A stretch of DNA of 64,000 bases from Ascarosepion bandense (GCA_037127315.1 JBBBDQ010000330.1:7565001-7629000); one strand, 5' to 3'. Numbered from the stretch's first letter, positions 54,301 to 64,000 are shown. Notes: a model not told the origin generated them from the letters alone. Numbers and translations: made by a program.

Positions 54301-54650
54301 TCTCTTCAAAATTGCTGATAAAGTCATAATAAATGCAGAGAACAAGTGTTTGGCCAAGACATTTTTTATGTGGTACAAGATATTAGTAGGAAGTTTCAAA
54401 TGTTCTTTCAAATCCTGCCAGGCTAATTGTTGCCCACCTCACTAAAAAATGCCTCAAAGATACTAAATTAATGAAATGGATCTCAGCATCTCCAGATATT
54501 AATCAGATAGAAAACTTGTGATCCATCATGCAGAGAGATTTATAAGTGAATGCAAAACAATATTAAAAGTAGTAAAAACTGGTACAAATAAGGTTGAAGA
54601 TGAAACAATAGAAAAGTTAACAAAACAATGAAGATTGTAGAATGTTGAGG
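54300..54650 (+). pseudogene. Tc1-like transposase C-terminal relic
   Basis: One + frame reads HLTKKCLKDTKLMKWISASP then DINQIENL, a stop and SIMQRDL. This fits the Tc1 block before and at the third catalytic residue (SPDLNPIENLW). INAENKCLAKTFF upstream fits the VNAExYxxxL segment. No inverted repeats were found and stops are frequent. Confidence 0.6.
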
Positions 54651-55054
54651 GGCCCGCCTGAACACATAAAATGATTATTCAGCCATATTGGATATAGTGT
54701 TAATCAAATACATGTTTCTATGGCTACTATTATTTATAAATAAAAATTTATATTTCACCTTGAATAATAAAATCTGCTGGTTGTAAAACAAATTATCAAT
54801 ATTCTTTAAGTAATTTTTAATATTATAAGCTGAAACTCATATGGTATATTACTAATGTTAATATAAGTAACTACTGAAAATTTTATCTTCATCAGTTGAC
54901 TGATACCAGTCGTATTGGGGCAAAATTGACTTGAATAATGAAATCCGACATTGTGTATTTTGTGGAAAATATTTGTCAATGTAACTGGAAATCACAGTTT
55001 TCTTTGTTTTTACAATTTTCATAAATAAAAAACAATGTAATGATTTAAAATATC
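54651..55054. other. Non-coding, no feature recognised
   Basis: AT-rich. Nothing was recognised. Confidence 0.4.
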
Positions 55055-55352
55055 AGTTAGTCAGTTAAGTGCCATACATGATACATGCTTGGGTGATCAT
55101 GTTTTGAAAGAAACATGACTAACTGGGCAGAAGATTTTCTTGCAGTAGCTTGTCATTGCCTTCTGTAGTAGATTGGTTGCCAATCAAGGCTATAGAACCC
55201 AATCTGTCCTGCTATTTAATCCATAGCTGGGGAGAGAAGAGATGGATTAATATCTTTCCCAAGGGTATTTGCGCGTAAGTGAATGTAATAAATTTGAACA
55301 GGGCTCTCCAATTTCTCGTTCTGAGCCAATATCCACTACACCACAATGTACA
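55055..55352 (-). repeat. tRNA-derived octopus-type SINE, minus strand
   Basis: GTCAGTTAAGTGCCATACAT, GGTTGCCAATCAAGGCTATA, AAGGGTATTTGCGCGTAAGT and a head ending CACTACACCACAATGTACA. About 15 bases near the B box are lost. Confidence 0.85.
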
Positions 55353-55464
55353 TTCTTGATTTAAAACATACAAATTTGAAGAATTCAAATGATTTCATTT
55401 GAAGATTTGGAATCAATAAACAAAAACTACAAGTGAAAATTAAATAAATTGCGGTTACATTTTG

Positions 55465-58190
55465 TAGGTTTCACTGTAAAGAGGTGGGACCTAGTTGCCA
55501 ATCTAGTATCTTGTGCAAATTCACACCTAGGGGGCACCAGTGATTTAAGTTCATCTGAGCAGAAGCCGTGAAAGTACTTCTAGAAGAGGCACGGGGAAGC
55601 CATGTCACGCCGGTGAGAGAGTGACTGCAGGTGGTCAGCTAAGTCGGTATCGATCACATTACAGATTCTCCGCTGTATTTTGTCAAGAAGCCCGAGGAGA
55701 ATAGCAGGGGCACCTGACCAGATGTGGCAGCAGTGTTCAATACACGGGCAGACAGTAGATTTATACATGTGCAGGATAGATTCAGGCGGAAAGAATTTCT
55801 GGGCCCTGCACAGAGAGCCGACTTTCATAGCAGCAGATTTAGCAATGGATTCAACGTAGTCATTCCACTTCAGGTCCACTGAGAGTGTCAGGCCGAGCAG
55901 GCATAGTGTGTTACTCTCTGGGAGGCAAGCCTGTTCCATGCTAATGGCGGGGAGGTGCGGTTGTCTGTGGTGGTTAATTGACAGCAGCTTCGTTTTGGAA
56001 GAATTGAATTTTACGAGCCATTTCTTACCACGATCCACCATGGATTGGAGGTCCTTTTCAAGCTTGGCAGCGAGGTTTGCATTGTCACCAACACCAGATT
56101 TTTGATCGAGGCGAGAGTAAACTGTGGTGTCATCGGCATACTACCTACTTGGGATCTTATGGCATCGGGGAGATCATTGATGTAGATTAGAAAGAGCGTA
56201 GGACCTAGGATAGAGCCTTGGGGGACACCCGCATTTGTAGGATAGTTCTGAGAGGCATGTCCGTTTAATACCACCTTCAGAGTGCGGTTAGAGAGGAATG
56301 ACTGGATTAGGTCCAACAAAAGTCCAGTTATGCCATAACTTCGCAGTTTCCGTAGAAGGCCGGCATGCCATACTCTGTTGAACGCTTTAGAGATGTCCAA
56401 GGCGACGGTTCGCGCTTCACCATTATTGTCGAGAGCCTGGTATATATACTCTGTGATGGTTGTTAGCATATCAGCAGTGGACCTTGTGAAGCTGACGCCA
56501 TATTGCTTGTCTGAGAGTAGCCTGTGGGCTTTGAGATTTTGAACGACCTTGGCGTTGATAATGGCTTCGAACACTTTGCCAAAGATCGGAAGAAGGCTGA
56601 TGGGGCGGTAATTTGCGGGGTCCTAGGGTTCACCAGTGTTTTTAAATATTGGAACCACAGAAGAAGACTTCCAACAGGCAGGAAAGCAGGAGGAAGACAG
56701 GCAGAGGTTGTAGAGTTTAGAAAGGACAGAGGAGAGTTCAGGGGCACATTTCTTCAAGACTATGATTGGGATTCTGTCCCCACCACTCGCTTTGTGAGGG
56801 TCAAGTTTTGAGATTATGTTAGAAATCAGCGAGGGCATGATGTGGACGTCATTCAATTGGGCCTCTGTTCTAGGTGGGAAGTCGGGTGTATAGACTCCAG
56901 ATGAATCCAGACACGAGTTGGTCGAGAATCTATGGGGAAAGCACTCAGCCTTGTCCGCTGAGGAGGTGAGGACCTCAAACTCGTTGATTAGTGGGGGTAT
57001 TGAGGACTTACTCTTGTTAAGCATACTTTTACAGAGGTGCCAGTAGTCTTTGGCGTTGAACTTAGAGGATGCTCTGTGTTGCTTCAATCTGGCAGCAAAC
57101 AGCATCTTAGCTTCGCTAAGTACCTTTTTACACTTATTATGAGCTGAGGCAAAAAGGCGCCTGTTTTGGTCTGACGTGTGGCTATGATAAAGCCGGAAGA
57201 AGTGATTCCGGTGGGCAATGTCAGCTGAGCAAGCGGGCGAGAACCAGGGAGACGAATGGGATTTAAGCTGAAATTTCCTGGCAGGAATGAAAGCATCGAT
57301 GCCAGCCTTAACCCAGGAGGAGACCTCTGATGCACAGTCTTTGACGGGAAGACTAAAAACATTGTTCCAAGAGACATCGCAGAGGAAGTCTAGGAACGAA
57401 TCTTAGTCTGCTCTTTGATAGCAGTAGGATATTCTGCTGGTCTGGGTTTCTTGGGTAGGGGGGAGTGGAATGAGATGTTGACAGAAACTACAGCATGGTC
57501 AAAATTTCCAAGTGGGCAGAGCTGTCTTGTGGTGTAAGAATTTAGGATGGAAGTGAAGCAGAGGTCTAGTAGCGAGTCCCTTCCATTAGGGCTATTGGAG
57601 AAACGCGTGAGGAAGTCCACCACTTGCATAAGGGATTAGGAGATTGAAAAATTAATGGTGTGGACACCAGCAGGGTCGGTGACAGTTTTCCAGCCACTTA
57701 GTGCGGTGGGCGTTAAAGTCACCAAACACGAAGATATGGGCAGATGGGTGAGAAGAAATGGCCTTGTCGATATTGTCAGAGATGCTGTCAAGTACTGAAC
57801 AGTCAGAGGAGGATAGGGAGTGGTAGAGATAGAAGAGATAGCTGACTGAGCTTAGAAGTGAGAGACGGAAGCACATGAAAGACTGGTCCAGGGATTCAAG
57901 AGATGTCACTCTAGCTCGGGGGAGGTGTTCATTGACATATACACCAAGCCCATACATATGGACATTGGAGTCCTTCCTGAAGAGGGGAAGGTAGCCAGGA
58001 AGGGGATAGAAGGGTCAAGGTTAGTTTCACATAGGACTAAGATATCAGGTGAGTTAGTTTGGAGGAATGATTCTACACTATAAAAGTTAGTGCGGATGCC
58101 TCCTATGTTAGTGAAAGAGACACAGACAGGTTTGGGCGTTTTCCAAGGAGCTGGTTTTGTTTTACTATTTTGTTTGTTTTTTTTTCATAG
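55465..58190 (-). pseudogene. Jockey/CR1-like LINE, near-complete ORF2 (copy G)
   Basis: The longest copy, minus strand, about 2.7 kb. Endonuclease: TNIGGIRTNFYSVESFLQTN, SPDILVLCETNLD (catalytic Glu), FGDFNAHRTKW (catalytic Asp/Asn), NGRDSLLDLCFTSILNS and LGNFDHAVVS (usual SDH altered to FDH). RT: PHKASGGDRIPIIVLKKCAP, VALDISKAFNRVWHAGLLRK, GVPQGSILGPTLFLIYINDL. The YADD codons (about 56136-56147) are present but out of frame by one shift. The C-terminal region LLGLLDKIQRRICNVIDTDL reaches 55580. Few stops, higher GC than other copies, so comparatively young. The 3' UTR and poly(A) are missing. Confidence 0.9.
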
Positions 58191-58665
58191 TGTTTTAGTT
58201 GAGGAGAGCAGTCTAGAGTAGAATCGGTCGGTCACTGTTTGCAGCATGTGAGGAATGGAGACTGGCGCAGCCTACAACATAATGTGGCCTCGGGGTTGCC
58301 CACTGGAGGTTCATGAGGGACGCCTCTCCATGCACGATATGGCACTACAGGAACCCCGATATTATTCAACTGTTGATCAGAGCAGCCTCTCAAGACGCTA
58401 CGCAAGAGTTCGGGCTCCTAACTACCAGTCGGAAGCAGCAACCAGGAAACTGCCAACCCAGTATCCTCAGAATGGAGAGACATTGCCACCATAGTCAGTC
58501 ACTGCAAAGAGCTTCCAACCAAACTAACAGTAAGACCAAAGGAGGAGGTAGATGAACTGGGAACCCCTTTCTAAACAAGAAACAAGGTGATCACCTCTAC
58601 TCCTGTTCAAAAGATGTGGGTGGAGTGTGAGACCGGGCAATAGTAGGTACTATCTATTCCAATTT
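58191..58665 (+). other. GC-rich segment with overlapping + strand frames, unassigned
   Basis: Two + frames of about 80 residues overlap here (58255-58494, 58313-58555), one holding LPTQYPQNGETLPP. A third frame, with stops, reads NGDWRSLQHNVASGLPTGG and SNQETANPVSSEWRDIATIV. It abuts the 5' end of LINE copy G, so it may be that element's 5' region read backwards, or a separate retroelement piece on +. I do not recognise a protein. Confidence 0.35.
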
Positions 58666-58705
58666 AAAAAAAAAAAAATTTTAGTAAGTTTTAACTTAGT
58701 AAAAG

Positions 58706-59215
58706 TCCAAACGGAATGTAGGTCGAAGAAAGTTAGTAACAAAAACAAAAAAAAAATTATTAAAGGCAGAGAGAGAAAATAAAAAACTGATTTGACATCT
58801 TACCGAGCAGGTCACCCTAAAATTTGAGTGAAATATTATGGAAGACATTTTTAATTTTGACTCTATAATTTTCAAAATATCTCGGCAGTAAACTGCTGCG
58901 AAATTTGTCAGGAACCCTGGTTGGAAGGAAAAAGACTTGGCCATGCGCAAAAATGGACAGGGTGTAGAGGAGTGGTTAGCTATCCAAACGGAATGTAGGT
59001 TGATAAAAGTTAATAACAAAAACAAAAAAAAATTATTAAAGGCAGAGAGAGAAAATAAAAACCGATTTGACATCTTACCCATCAGGTCACCCTGAAATTT
59101 GAGTGAAATATTACGGAAGACATTTTTAATTTCGACTATAATTTTCAAAATATCTCAGGCAGTAAACTGCTACGAAATTTGTCTGGAACTCTGGTCGGAA
59201 GGAAAAAAAAGCACT
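58706..59215. repeat. 277-bp tandem duplication
   Basis: TCCAAACGGAATGTAGGT occurs at 58706 and 58983. Both copies continue through AAAGGCAGAGAGAGAAAATA, GATTTGACATCTTACC, GAGTGAAATATTA and CAGTAAACTGCT. Divergence is a few percent. No coding content. Confidence 0.9.
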
Positions 59216-59804
59216 TACAGATAAATGTTAGATTTATAAATGTGCAAGATGGATTCTAGAAAGAAAAATTATCTGGCATGACATGTGTATCAAAATAAAT
59301 TAACAACTCTGAATTCATAAATGTTTTCTAAAAATAAAAATGCTCAAATTACTTGTAATAATGTATCTATAAATTTTGATGTTAAGATTCAAATATGCAT
59401 TGAAAATATGGGTATTTTGTTCGACTAATTTTATTGTGACAATTTTGTGGTAGAATTAATGGCTAAAAAACATTTCTTTTAATTTTAACAAAACTAGCCC
59501 TTTTTTTTTTTTTTTTTTTTCAAAGAATTGCTTTATTTTGATCTTTATCACATTCCTTGAAGCTATTTATCATTTATAGTAAAATTAGCAAGAAAAGGAA
59601 AGCTTCAAATGAATATTGGTATCATACTACCATTAGAGTTCAGTATTTTACTCATTGTTTCTGGTCCCTTTAACCATTTTATATTTTCGAGGTTTAATTT
59701 GACTCTTTAAATTGTTGGTATTACTGATCCCCACCTCTCCATGTTTATATCATCTGTTAACATTTTAGGATCAAGATTGTAGATATTCTGTACTGACTCC
59801 TCAA
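59216..59804. other. Non-coding with a T run
   Basis: T run at 59500-59520. No gene was recognised. Confidence 0.4.
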
Positions 59805-59885
59805 GGACACATGGCCCAGTGGATAAAAGCGTTGGTTAGATCCAGTGACTTGGCTCAAAGAATTGTGAGTTCAATAGCTGGCTAT
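59805..59885 (+). repeat. tRNA-like sequence (SINE head or tRNA pseudogene)
   Basis: ACACATGGCCCAGTGGATAA contains an A-box TGGCCCAGTGG, and GTGAGTTCAATAGCTGG a B-box-like GAGTTCAATAG about 50 bases later. The cloverleaf stems are not convincingly paired and there is no terminator, so it is not an intact tRNA gene. Confidence 0.5.
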
Positions 59886-59989
59886 CACAGTGGTAAACAT
59901 ATGACTTAAAAAGTTGAGTTAAAGGGAGATAGCTAAGACACCTTGAAGTGGCATGACTCGTGGAATGAGAACAATCTACGCCAGTGATT

Positions 59990-60120
59990 GAAATAAAGGA
60001 TTTGTTTCAAAATTCCAATCACCTGGATAAGGTCAAAGTGTACAGCTGCTGAAACATTGTGAATATGGCAATAAAGATGAGGACAACAGTCTGAACAATG
60101 TAAATAATTACAGTACCTCC
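59990..60120 (+). repeat. Penelope-like terminal motif
   Basis: AATTCCAATCACCTGGATAA, GTGTACAGCTGCTGAAAC, ATTGTGAATATGGCAATAAA and GATGAGGACAACAGTCTGAA match 28262-28365 in the same direction. Confidence 0.5.
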
Positions 60121-60633
60121 TCTCAGACATATAGGTAAATAATTATGTAGAAAATCATTTTCAACTGGAGAAAGAAATACAGATAATAGGGATTATCACA
60201 CAGAAACAACAAAATGTTTTTTTTGTGAAATTTCGATATTTACTTTAATGTCATTTTAACTAGCACAAATCTGGAATACATCATAATGAAACTTTCTCAC
60301 TCACATTGTATTTATAGCCAATAAGGAATGTAATGCAGTTAACTATTTAGTATAATTCATGGATGTAAAAACTTGTATACTTAAATGTGCTGAATGACTT
60401 CAAAGTACATATCCAACAGTGAGAAGGGTATTTTATTTTTATTACCATAAAAAATAATAACAAACTTATATGACGATTTTTTTTTTTTTCTAAAGAAAAA
60501 ATCATTACATGTACTTTAACAAAGTGGGAAAAATTGCAACAAAGTCTTGCACACATATTCAAGTACTCAAGGTTTCTTCCACTCCTTAGCAGACACTTGC
60601 ATTCACACAAAAACACTTTGAATAAAATACTGA
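60121..60633. other. Non-coding, no feature recognised
   Basis: AT-rich. Nothing was recognised before the copia relic. Confidence 0.4.
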
Positions 60634-61490
60634 TTATGGTTGTTTGGGTTAATTATATACTCATTACTGCAAATTGTAATTCCGCATTAAAAACACATTT
60701 AAATGAACAATCAAAAATGAGTGATCTTGGACAGCTTCCTTTCTTTCTAGGAATACAATTTACATTTAAAAATAACTCCATAGAGATGCACCAAAACAAA
60801 ATATGTAGAAAAGGTTGTAAACCTCAATCAACATCTTGTAAAATGGATGCTAGTATATTGGATGAAAGTAATGTGGAACTAGCAGGCGAAAAGTATTACC
60901 AAACAATAGTTGGTAGCCTGATATACTTAATGACTGTACCTTTTCCAGGTATGTTATGTGGTCAAACAATTATCACAATATTCTGCGAACCCAACCATGG
61001 ATCACTTCTGCTATTTAAAAGATACAAGAATACACTGTCTAGTATTAAAAAATCTAGTATCCCCTTAAGTTTAATGCTGATTTGGGAAATTCTAAAGACT
61101 GCCGCAGTATTACCAGGTGGAGTTTATAATTATTGTTAAACCATTGCATGATTTCTTGGGAAATGAGCAAACAGTCTACAGCAACATTATCACTATTGTG
61201 AAGGAGAATATATAGCATTAGCAGCTATAATACAAGAAGTAAAATTCCTTCAATTATTAAACACCATGATTAATTCAAATGAAAATGAGCAATCCACTAT
61301 CTATTGTGAAAAACAAGGTATCATAGATTTTGCTAAGAACCATGTCTACTACCAACATTCAAAACATGCCAATATAAAGTACCACTTTATAAGGAAAGAA
61401 ATTCTAATAAAGTTGTACAATATTTTGTCAGACCAAAATGTCTCAGATTTAGTGAATAAATCAATCAGCAGAATAAAATTAAATTTTTGA
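60634..61490 (+). pseudogene. Ty1/copia retrotransposon relic: end of RT and RNase H
   Basis: Order and spacing fit copia pol. WVNYILITANCNSALKTHL stands where YVDDxIITG is expected. Then SKMSDLGQLPFFLGIQF (DLGxLxxFLGIE), then YYQTIVGSLIYLM (YRxxVGSLxYL). After a frame change comes the RNase H part GEYIALAAIIQEVKFLQLL (normally EAEYIALA) with IYCEKQGIIDFAKNHVYYQH and SKHANIKYHFIRKEI (CDNxxAIxLAxNPxxHxRxKHIDIxYHFIRE). No LTRs, gag or integrase are recognised. It is inactive. Confidence 0.82.
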
Positions 61491-61874
61491 ATTCTCTAAA
61501 TGGGGCACAATCTTGAACCTTTTGCTTGCCCCCTTTTTATGTTTTCTTAGTTTTTTTTTACCCGCTTAAAAAACTGTTTAAAAAAACAAAAAAAGGGAAT
61601 ACTATTGTGACTTGAAAAAAAATGTGAAAAATGCCCAAATACATGTATATAAATGAAAAAAAAGTTTTCAAATATTAAAAGATATTGAACAAAAAAAAAA
61701 AGAGAAAAAGGCAAAAACAATTGTAAATATTTATGTATATCTTGTTTACATTTATTGCTTTCCCCATAGAAGCATATAAACGGGAAGGAAATGAGTTTCT
61801 TCATTCATTTGATTGAGTATGGTGGAGGTGGGGTTGGTTTTAATCTGTAGGAATGACTGCAAAATGTTCCTCTC
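61491..61874. other. Non-coding, A/T homopolymer-rich
   Basis: Possibly the 3' end of the copia relic, but no LTR could be defined. Confidence 0.35.
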
Positions 61875-62240
61875 TTAATAGCCATATCATGTTGAAACAT
61901 TGGTTGAAACATGTATGATCACTGAATTTACGGAACATCGAACCTGGTCAATACATAGATGGGTCACTGTTTGGGAATACAAGGTGCAGTAAACTTGGAC
62001 ATATTGATGGTGTAATAGGTAACTGCTTATAATTAGTGATCGGAGAACTGAGTTTCAATTTCAGTTGGTTTTGTTATATTGACTTTCGCACAAATACTCT
62101 TGGATCCACATCTTCTTCCCTCAGGATTAGTAGGACTTGTATCAGTAAATCATTATTACTGCCAAAAACTTTTTACAATCTAAAAATATTTTCTAGCTTT
62201 AAATACATGCAAAAGGTTGATAAGCCATAAAAAAAACAAC
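61875..62240 (+). repeat. Composite SINE with full-length 5S rRNA-like head
   Basis: Positions 61877-61994 align with 5S rRNA from end to end: CCATATCATGTTGAAA, TGATCACTGAATTTACGG, AACATCGAACCTGGTCAATA, CATAGATGGGTCACTGTTTG, GGAATACAAGGTGCAGTAAA. The tRNA-like unit follows within ten bases (TGATGGTGTAATAGG A box, GAGTTTCAATTTCAG B box), then a body and the tail AATACATGCAAAAGGTTGAT plus AAGCCATAAAAAAAAC. The clearest copy of this element. It ends about 85 bp before an MPPE1 exon. Confidence 0.75.
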
Positions 62241-62323
62241 AAATCGATCAATGAATCATCAAAATTGCTGTAAATGTTTTTTGTGGCTTTAAAACAAAAT
62301 AACTTTTCTGCTTTCTTTCCTAG

Positions 62324-62446
62324 CATTTCCCAATGTACCGATCATCTGATATCAATTGTAGCACCCCAGATGCTGCACCTGAGCCTAAAAAATCTGTCCC
62401 GTTTCGGGAAAATTTTGATTGCTTGTCAAGAAGGTCAACGAAAAAG
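62324..62446 (+). CDS. MPPE1: MPPE1 (PGAP5) internal exon, His motif
   Basis: A 123-bp phase-0 exon between TTTCCTAG and AAG/GTTAGTTG. It encodes HFPMYRSSDINCSTPDAAPE and SVPFRENFDCLSRRSTKK. The vertebrate protein has LLQHYPLYR then a Cys-containing segment and IPFKENYDVLS at this place. The His of HFPMYR is the metal-binding His of the third metallophosphoesterase block. The following exon, which should encode the GHTH motif and C-terminal membrane segment, is not in the remaining 1.5 kb. Confidence 0.93.
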
Positions 62447-62524
62447 GTTAGTTGCTTTTCTTGTGAAATTTCAGTATTTCAATAAATATTTCTTTTTTAC
62501 ACTGTTGTTTCTTTTTTAATATGC

Positions 62525-62970
62525 TCTATTCCTTCAAGACGCTGACAGTCATGACACTCCACAACTTCCTATAGTTTGTAAATCTAAGTATTGTTTGTTC
62601 TTTTATTATTCCTTGTAGTCTATGTTCTGTCGTCCATTTACACAACTACATTAGGTACTTTACTCGTTCTTTCCTTGTACCTGTCAGCATAACCCATCAG
62701 TATCAAATGCTTAAAGCTATCTTTCTTCATTACCTCCCAGAAATTTTAAGAACGCTCTGATCTTAATTATGTGTCCTTTCCATTTTCATTAAAACTTCCT
62801 TATAGTTCACATGTTCTCTCCAAGGTATTCTCAGCATCTTTCTGTAGAACCACATCTTTGTTGCATCAAATCTTTTCATTTGTGGGGAAATTATTCAGCA
62901 TTCTACATAACAGTTCAGTTCTTTGTTTCTAACAAAGTTTTCCTGTTTCTTAATATTCTAGCTTTTGGAA
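62525..62970 (-). pseudogene. RTE-like LINE, antisense
   Basis: Complement of the RTE 3' half: GTCATGACACTCCACAACTT near the terminus, CATGTTCTCTCCAAGGTATT, CTCAGCATCTTTCTGTAGAA (FYRKMLR codons) and CAGTTCTTTGTTTCTAACAA (LETKN-type codons). No frame survives. Confidence 0.65.
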
Positions 62971-63004
62971 AACAACTTTTATACTTTTGGATTTCTGTGT
63001 CACA

Positions 63005-63832
63005 TTTTTTTTTATCATTTCACCCCAAGCAAGGCAAAAATGACACTAGTACACAGGCAGTCACAGGGAGTGTAAGACAGAAGATTTTCATGAGGAGAAT
63101 AAAGGAACAAGATTCAGGAAAACAGAAAATGGTGATTGATGGTGCATTTAAGTCTTACTGCCACTGTTGAGCAGGGGGTTACACAGGAGGTAAGTTATGA
63201 GAGTAACAGGTTACAGGGGGTGTCAGGAAGAGGGTAGGAGAAGGATGAGAATACTGATAAGAGTGGAGTGGATGAAGAAAGGATCATAAGAGAGAGAGAG
63301 AGAGAGGATGCAAGTTAGTGAGATAAGAAATGACTATTGACTTTACATTTGAATTCTTGAAGATTGTAGCTGTCAGGAAAGCAAGTAAGTGGAAGTGCAA
63401 GAGAAGAAGCTGCTGGAGTAGAATTTGCGTTTACAATTTATTGGTTTCACAGTAAAAGGGTGGGAGCTAGTTGCTAATATTGTGGCTCGAGCAAATTCAT
63501 GTATGGGGCGGGGTGGTACCAGTGAGCTAAGTTCATCTGAGCAAAAGCCATGAAAGTATTTGTAGAAGAGATACATGGAAGCCATATTGCGCTGGTGAGA
63601 AAGTGACTGTATCGAGCTGCCAAATCAGGATGGATCACATTACAGATCCTCCGTTGGATTTTGTCAAGGACCCCTAGGTGGATAACAGGAGCACCCAACC
63701 AGATATGACAACAGTATTCATTGCAGGGGCGGATGGTAGATTTGTATATGTGCATGATTGTTTCAGACTGGAAAAACTTCCTGGCTCTGCACAGAGAACT
63801 GAGCTTTTGACATATCCAATTTGTAACTTGCA
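63005..63832 (-). pseudogene. Jockey/CR1-like LINE 3' end, antisense (copy I)
   Basis: Starts from the 3' terminus (ATCATTTCACCCCAAGCAAG on + with T run, 63007-63036). A 100-bp stretch of foreign sequence lies at about 63045-63150. Then CTGCCACTGTTGAGC, a GA run (63290-63307) and minus-strand coding: LSSLCRARKFFQSETIMHIY, EYCCHIWLGAPVIHLGVLDK and IQRRICNVIHPDLAARYSHF. At 63832 it is fused to an RTE fragment. Confidence 0.8.
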
Positions 63833-64000
63833 TCTTGCACTGTCCCTTTTGTTAACAACCATATGTTCTGTCTTCTTTCATTTGATGTTGTTTCTTCTCT
63901 TATTACTTTCTCTAGAAGTTGCTGTGGTCTGCCTTATGTATCTGCCGTCAATGCTGTCATCTGTATGTCTTATGTTGTTAAGATTGTATCCACCAATAAT
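63833..64000 (-). pseudogene. RTE-like RT fragment with altered YADD box
   Basis: Minus-strand reading: IGGYNLNNIRHTDDSID, the RTE motif GGxNxNNLRYADDT with YADD changed to HTDD, then after a stop KKTEHMVVNKRDSARCKLQI and G. The order KTExMV..K and CKLQIG matches the RTE copies at 20696-22185. It runs off the window end. Confidence 0.72.

Larger units (their letters stand above)
51626..62323 (+). other. MPPE1: MPPE1 intron, about 10.7 kb, filled with repeats
   Basis: GTAAGC to TTTCTTTCCTAG; flanking exons are phase 0 and encode adjoining parts of the protein. Confidence 0.85.

Noticed and set aside
58696..59148. 150-residue minus-strand open frame
   Set aside because: It reads through two tandem copies of a non-coding 277-bp unit, giving a repeated Phe/Leu-rich protein.
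59805..59885. Functional tRNA gene
   Set aside because: A and B boxes are present but acceptor and anticodon stems do not pair convincingly.
62447..64000. Downstream MPPE1 exon with the GHTH motif
   Set aside because: Only antisense LINE fragments were found in the last 1.5 kb.

Overview
This is nuclear DNA from an animal, most likely an octopus or another coleoid cephalopod. It is AT-rich, with long introns, many microsatellites, several families of decayed retroelements, and tRNA-derived SINEs of the octopus type. The organism call is an inference from the repeats and from the protein the exons encode; no species is claimed. No bacterial, phage, plasmid or CRISPR feature was seen.

The only host gene I can support is on the + strand and spans most of the window. 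Four exons (17597-17738, 49725-49911, 51551-51625, 62324-62446) have canonical AG/GT borders and joining reading phases. They encode the middle of metallophosphoesterase 1 (MPPE1, also called PGAP5), the Mn2+-dependent enzyme that remodels the ethanolamine-phosphate side branch of GPI anchors in the early secretory pathway. The introns between them are about 32.0, 1.6 and 10.7 kb. The first and last coding exons were not found and probably lie outside the window.

Almost everything else is repeats inside or upstream of this gene. 1-17.6 kb: RTE-like LINE fragments, a 4.6-kb Gypsy LTR retrotransposon (minus strand, 3994-8636, intact LTRs and target duplication) inserted into one copy of a local duplication whose sister copy keeps the empty site, a jockey/CR1-like LINE fragment, a Penelope-like element with a GIY-YIG domain, and SINEs. 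17.7-49.7 kb (intron): SINEs, a head-to-tail pair of RTE 3' ends, a 5S rRNA-headed SINE, two truncated mariner copies, a large foldback element, a jockey/CR1-like LINE whose RT core is deleted, a hAT-like MITE carrying a 23-bp minisatellite, and a second such LINE that keeps its YADD box. 51.6-62.3 kb (intron): two LINE 3' ends, a Tc1 relic, a near-complete antisense LINE with endonuclease and RT, a Ty1/copia relic and a second 5S-headed SINE. 62.4-64 kb: antisense LINE fragments of two clades fused end to end.

The least expected signals are a recurrent composite SINE (5S rRNA head, tRNA-like unit, short hairpin tail), a 134-bp tandem duplication covering the polypyrimidine tract of one MPPE1 splice acceptor, and an unexplained GC-rich antisense reading frame at 25599-25976 with a possible splice acceptor. 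No new enzymatic or defence system was found. All coordinates of repeat edges are read by eye and may be off by tens of bases.
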